Positions 5,459 to 7,240 of a stretch of 7,240 nucleotides of DNA are shown here, piece after piece. The stretch's first letter is position 1; the number at the start of each line of letters is the position of its first letter. The stretch covers positions 1 to 7,240 of the forward strand of contig BQMV01000367.1 of NCBI GenBank assembly GCA_022181005.1, read 5' to 3'. The DNA is from Anaerolineaceae bacterium. GTDB lineage: Bacteria; Chloroflexota; Anaerolineae; Anaerolineales; Villigracilaceae. Position numbers and translations under genes: made by a program. Below the pieces are notes generated by a model. It was not told where the DNA came from. It saw nothing but the letters and a program-made list of their open reading frames with translations, and made no database searches.

Positions 5459-6754
5459 TTACACCCTCAACGCCTCCCACCCCGCGTACTTTGCCGTATC
5501 GCCCAACTCCGCTTCGATGCGCAGGAGTTGATTGTATTTCGCCACGCGGTCGGAGCGTGCAGGCGCGCCTGTTTTGATCTGACCCGTGTTCAACGCGACC
5601 GCGAGATCGGCAATCGTCGTGTCTTCGGTCTCGCCCGAGCGGTGACTGGTCACTGCCCGCCAGCCAGCGCGATGGCAGGTTTCGACGGCTTCGATGGTTT
5701 CGGTCAGCGAGCCGATTTGATTCACTTTGACGAGCAACGCGTTGGCGGCATTCTCTTTGATGGCTTTGCGCACGCGTTCAGGATTCGTCACCAGCAAATC
5801 ATCGCCGACGATCTGCACTTTATCGCCCATCGTCTTTACCATCAACTTCCACGAGTCCCAATCGTCTTGCGCGAGTCCGTCTTCGATGGAAACGATGGGA
5901 TAGTCCTTCACCCACTTCGCCCAAAACTCGACCATTTGCTCGCCTGTGAGTTTCTTCCCTTCTTTGCGAAGGTTGTATGTTTTTGTGTCTTCTTCGTACA
6001 GTTCCGATGCGGCGGGGTCTAACGCAATAGCCACATCTTTTCCGCGCCCCGCTTTGAAGCCAGCCTTTTCGATTGCTGCGAGAACCGCCTCAACAGCATC
6101 ATCGTTGGCTTTGAACGACGGGGCGTATCCGCCCTCATCGCCGACGAGAGTCGCGAATCCTTTTTCTTTCAGCACCGATTTCAACGCGTGATAAATCTCC
6201 GCGCCCCAGCGCAGTCCCTCTGAAAAGGTCGGCGCGCCGAACGGCATCACCATGAACTCCTGCATGTCGGTGGATTGCCACGCCGTATGCGCGCCGCCGT
6301 TCAGGATGTTCAACATCGGCACAGGCAGGATGTGCGCGTACACGCCGCCGAGATAACGATACAACGGCAGACCGTACGAATTCGCCGCCGCTTTCGCCAC
6401 CGCCAGGCTGACTCCCAGAATGGCGTTCGCTCCCAATTTTGATTTGTTCGCAGTTCCGTCGAGATTTAACAACTCGGTATCAATCGCCTTTTGTTCCGAC
6501 GCGTCCCAGCCGAACAATGCGTCCGCGATCACGCCATTGACGTTTGCCACGGCTTTCGTCACGCCTTTGCCGCCATAACGCTTCTTATCGCCGTCGCGCA
6601 TCTCCAGCGCCTCATGCTCGCCCGTGGATGCCCCCGACGGCACCGCCGCGCGTCCCCACGAACCGTCTGCCAGCGTCACTTCCACTTCCACGGTTGGGTT
6701 GCCGCGTGAATCTAATATTTCAAGCGCCGAGATGCTTTCGATGATCGTGTCCAT
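5459..6754 (-). CDS. eno: Enolase (phosphopyruvate hydratase)
   Basis: A complete 431-residue cytosolic glycolytic enzyme converting 2-phosphoglycerate to phosphoenolpyruvate (E. coli enolase is 432 aa). Visible landmarks: the N-terminal ALEILDSRGNPTVEV (10-24), the SGAST mobile loop (40-44), H155 in NGGAH, general acid/base E207 in VGDEGGYAP, Mg2+ ligands D246 (ALDP), E291 (SIEDGL) and D318 (VGDD), the signature LLVKVNQIGSLTE with catalytic K343, SHRSGETEDT (370-379) and K394. The variant GGAHTAWQSTDMQEFM replaces the common DNNVDIQEFM and fits Chloroflexota-type enolases as I remember them. The ATG at 6754 is chosen because GGAGAG lies 4 nt upstream. An in-frame TTG at 6766 would include that site in the coding region. 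The gene follows a dikinase terminator and precedes mod by 31 bp. Confidence 0.97.
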   Translation of the reverse strand: MDTIIESISALEILDSRGNPTVEVEVTLADGSWGRAAVPSGASTGEHEALEMRDGDKKRYGGKGVTKAVANVNGVIADALFGWDASEQKAIDTELLNLDGTANKSKLGANAILGVSLAVAKAAANSYGLPLYRYLGGVYAHILPVPMLNILNGGAHTAWQSTDMQEFMVMPFGAPTFSEGLRWGAEIYHALKSVLKEKGFATLVGDEGGYAPSFKANDDAVEAVLAAIEKAGFKAGRGKDVAIALDPAASELYEEDTKTYNLRKEGKKLTGEQMVEFWAKWVKDYPIVSIEDGLAQDDWDSWKLMVKTMGDKVQIVGDDLLVTNPERVRKAIKENAANALLVKVNQIGSLTETIEAVETCHRAGWRAVTSHRSGETEDTTIADLAVALNTGQIKTGAPARSDRVAKYNQLLRIEAELGDTAKYAGWEALRV

Positions 6755-6758
6755 GTGT

Positions 6759-6764
6759 CTCTCC
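6759..6764 (-). promoter_or_regulatory. Shine-Dalgarno GGAGAG for eno
   Basis: GGAGAG on the minus strand, 4 nt before ATG 6754-6752. It decides the start codon against the in-frame TTG at 6766. Confidence 0.7.
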
Positions 6765-6804
6765 AAAATATTTTATTGCGATAATGTCGTCTGAACGCGT
6801 TGTA

Positions 6805-6810
6805 AGTATA
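6805..6810 (-). promoter_or_regulatory. Candidate -10 box for eno
   Basis: TATACT on the minus strand (context GATTATACTT) lies about 50 nt upstream of the eno ATG and just after the dikinase terminator, where an eno promoter is expected. No convincing -35 hexamer is found at 16-18 nt, so this is tentative. Confidence 0.35.
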
Positions 6811-6828
6811 ATCTACTATCAGCATGAA

Positions 6829-6868
6829 AAACGCCGATCCGCGCTTGAATAAGCGTAGATCGGCGTTT
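6829..6868 (-). terminator. Rho-independent terminator of the pyruvate phosphate dikinase gene
   Basis: Inverted repeat AAACGCCGATC...GATCGGCGTTT with an inner CGCTT/AAGCG stem, one mismatch (6840/6857), one G-T pair and a four-base loop (6847-6850). On the minus strand the right arm runs into TTTTT, 26 bp after the dikinase stop. A T-rich run also follows on the plus strand, so it could act weakly in both directions, but no plus-strand gene is seen. Confidence 0.85.
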
Positions 6869-6894
6869 ATTTTCATGAGCGCGCGCGTTGCAGG

Positions 6895-7137
6895 TTACTT
6901 CTTGCGGCTCTTTGTCGCAGCTTTCTTTTTGACGGCTTTCTTTGCAACCGTCTTTTTGCCAACAGTCTTCTTGACCGTCGCCGGCTTCTTTTTCTTGACG
7001 GTTTTCTTAGCCGCCGGCTTCTGCGGGCGATGCTTCAACGCCGCGTGAGCCGCCGCGAGGCGTGCCACCGGCACGCGGAACGGCGAGCAGGAAACGTAGT
7101 TATTGCCGATGATGTGGCACCACTCGATCGAGTCGGG
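6895..7137 (-). CDS. ppdK: Pyruvate, phosphate dikinase, C-terminal fragment with lysine-rich tail
   Basis: The last 80 residues of a gene cut by the end of real sequence at 7137. PDSIEWCHIIGNNYVSCSPF followed by RVPVARLAAAHAAL (1-34) matches the end of the PEP-utilising C-terminal domain of pyruvate phosphate dikinase, where the Cys in VSCSPFR is the known catalytic acid/base. The enzyme interconverts pyruvate, ATP and phosphate with PEP, AMP and pyrophosphate in the cytosol. It normally ends near AAAQAAL, but here about 46 more residues follow, almost all Lys, Ala, Thr and Val in KKTV-like repeats. Any start codon placed upstream (for example at 7152) lies in adapter sequence and is false. 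Neighbouring enolase uses the same metabolite, PEP. Confidence 0.9.
   Translation of the reverse strand, partial: PDSIEWCHIIGNNYVSCSPFRVPVARLAAAHAALKHRPQKPAAKKTVKKKKPATVKKTVGKKTVAKKAVKKKAATKSRKK
6898..7035 (-). repeat. Low-complexity KKTV/KKAA-type coding repeat
   Basis: Degenerate repeats of about 12-15 bases (minus-strand AAGAAAACCGTC-like units) encode the dikinase tail: PAAKKTVKKKKPATVKKTVG and further KK-TV and KK-AV units. The composition resembles histone H1-like bacterial tails. It ends directly at the stop codon. Confidence 0.75.
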
Positions 7138-7203
7138 AGATCGGAAGAGCACACGTCTGAACTCCAGTCACGTGGCCTTATCTCGTATGCCGTCTTCTGC
7201 TTG
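7138..7203 (+). other. Illumina TruSeq index adapter (artefact)
   Basis: Starts with AGATCGGAAGAGCACACGTC, continues through the standard CTGAACTCCAGTCAC, has the 8-base index GTGGCCTT (7172-7179, TruSeq index 20 as I recall it) and ends ATCTCGTATGCCGTCTTCTG followed by CTTG. This is library adapter, not genomic DNA. Confidence 0.99.
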
Positions 7204-7240
7204 AAAAAAAAAAAAAAACAAATAACTAGGTGGTCACATT
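7204..7240 (+). other. Poly-A and read tail after adapter (artefact)
   Basis: Fifteen A bases (7204-7218) followed by 22 bases of no recognisable content. This is what sequencers produce when a read runs past the end of the adapter. Confidence 0.95.

Noticed and set aside
5441..6022. Plus-strand frame of 193 codons opposite eno
   Set aside because: It lies antisense to catalytic motifs of enolase, with no family resemblance. It is a shadow of G+C-rich codon use.
6755..6766. Enolase start at an upstream TTG (6766), adding four residues
   Set aside because: The added codons contain the GGAGAG ribosome binding site, and enolases start at the ATG 6754 position (M-TIIESI-like).
7138..7152. Start of a small lysine-rich protein at 7152
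   Set aside because: These bases are Illumina adapter. The true gene is a dikinase C-terminus continuing beyond the contig.

Overview
The window looks like one end of a metagenomic or draft-genome contig from a bacterium. An Anaerolineae-like member of the Chloroflexota is my best guess. It rests on the enolase variant (GGAH...STDMQEFM), on a pyruvate phosphate dikinase end that is followed by a lysine/alanine-rich tail, and on two kinds of dispersed palindromic repeat. No rRNA or other marker is present, so this assignment is an inference. Every real gene lies on the minus strand, so transcription runs from high to low coordinates.

Right end (6895-7240): the last 80 codons of a pyruvate phosphate dikinase gene, cut off at 7137. 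Beyond that is not genome but an Illumina TruSeq index adapter (7138-7203), a poly-A run and a short read tail. A strong hairpin terminator (6829-6868) ends the dikinase transcript.

Middle (5459-6754): a complete, normal-looking enolase gene with its own Shine-Dalgarno site and a weak candidate promoter.

Left part (1-5427): a three-gene restriction-modification cluster starting 31 bp after enolase. It consists of a large beta-class adenine methyltransferase (type III Mod-like, 933 aa), a small DUF559/Vsr-like endonuclease (135 aa), and a DEAD/DEAH translocase of type III Res type whose C-terminal part is missing. Mod would set the recognition sequence and protect host DNA, and Res would translocate on and cut unmodified DNA. 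DUF559 is an accessory nuclease of unknown role.

The unusual biology is in this cluster. (1) Six copies of a CCCTCTCCC...GGGAGAGGG palindrome lie in it: four in frame inside mod and one on each side of the DUF559 gene, where their purine arms also supply the likely ribosome binding sites. (2) A second palindrome family (GTCATTGCGAGC...) is inserted in frame near the N-terminus of res. (3) The target-recognition part of mod, lying almost exactly between the DPPY and FGGSG motifs, is much richer in A+T than the rest, as expected from swapping of the specificity domain. (4) The 3' end of res seems to carry a one-base frameshift close to the window edge.
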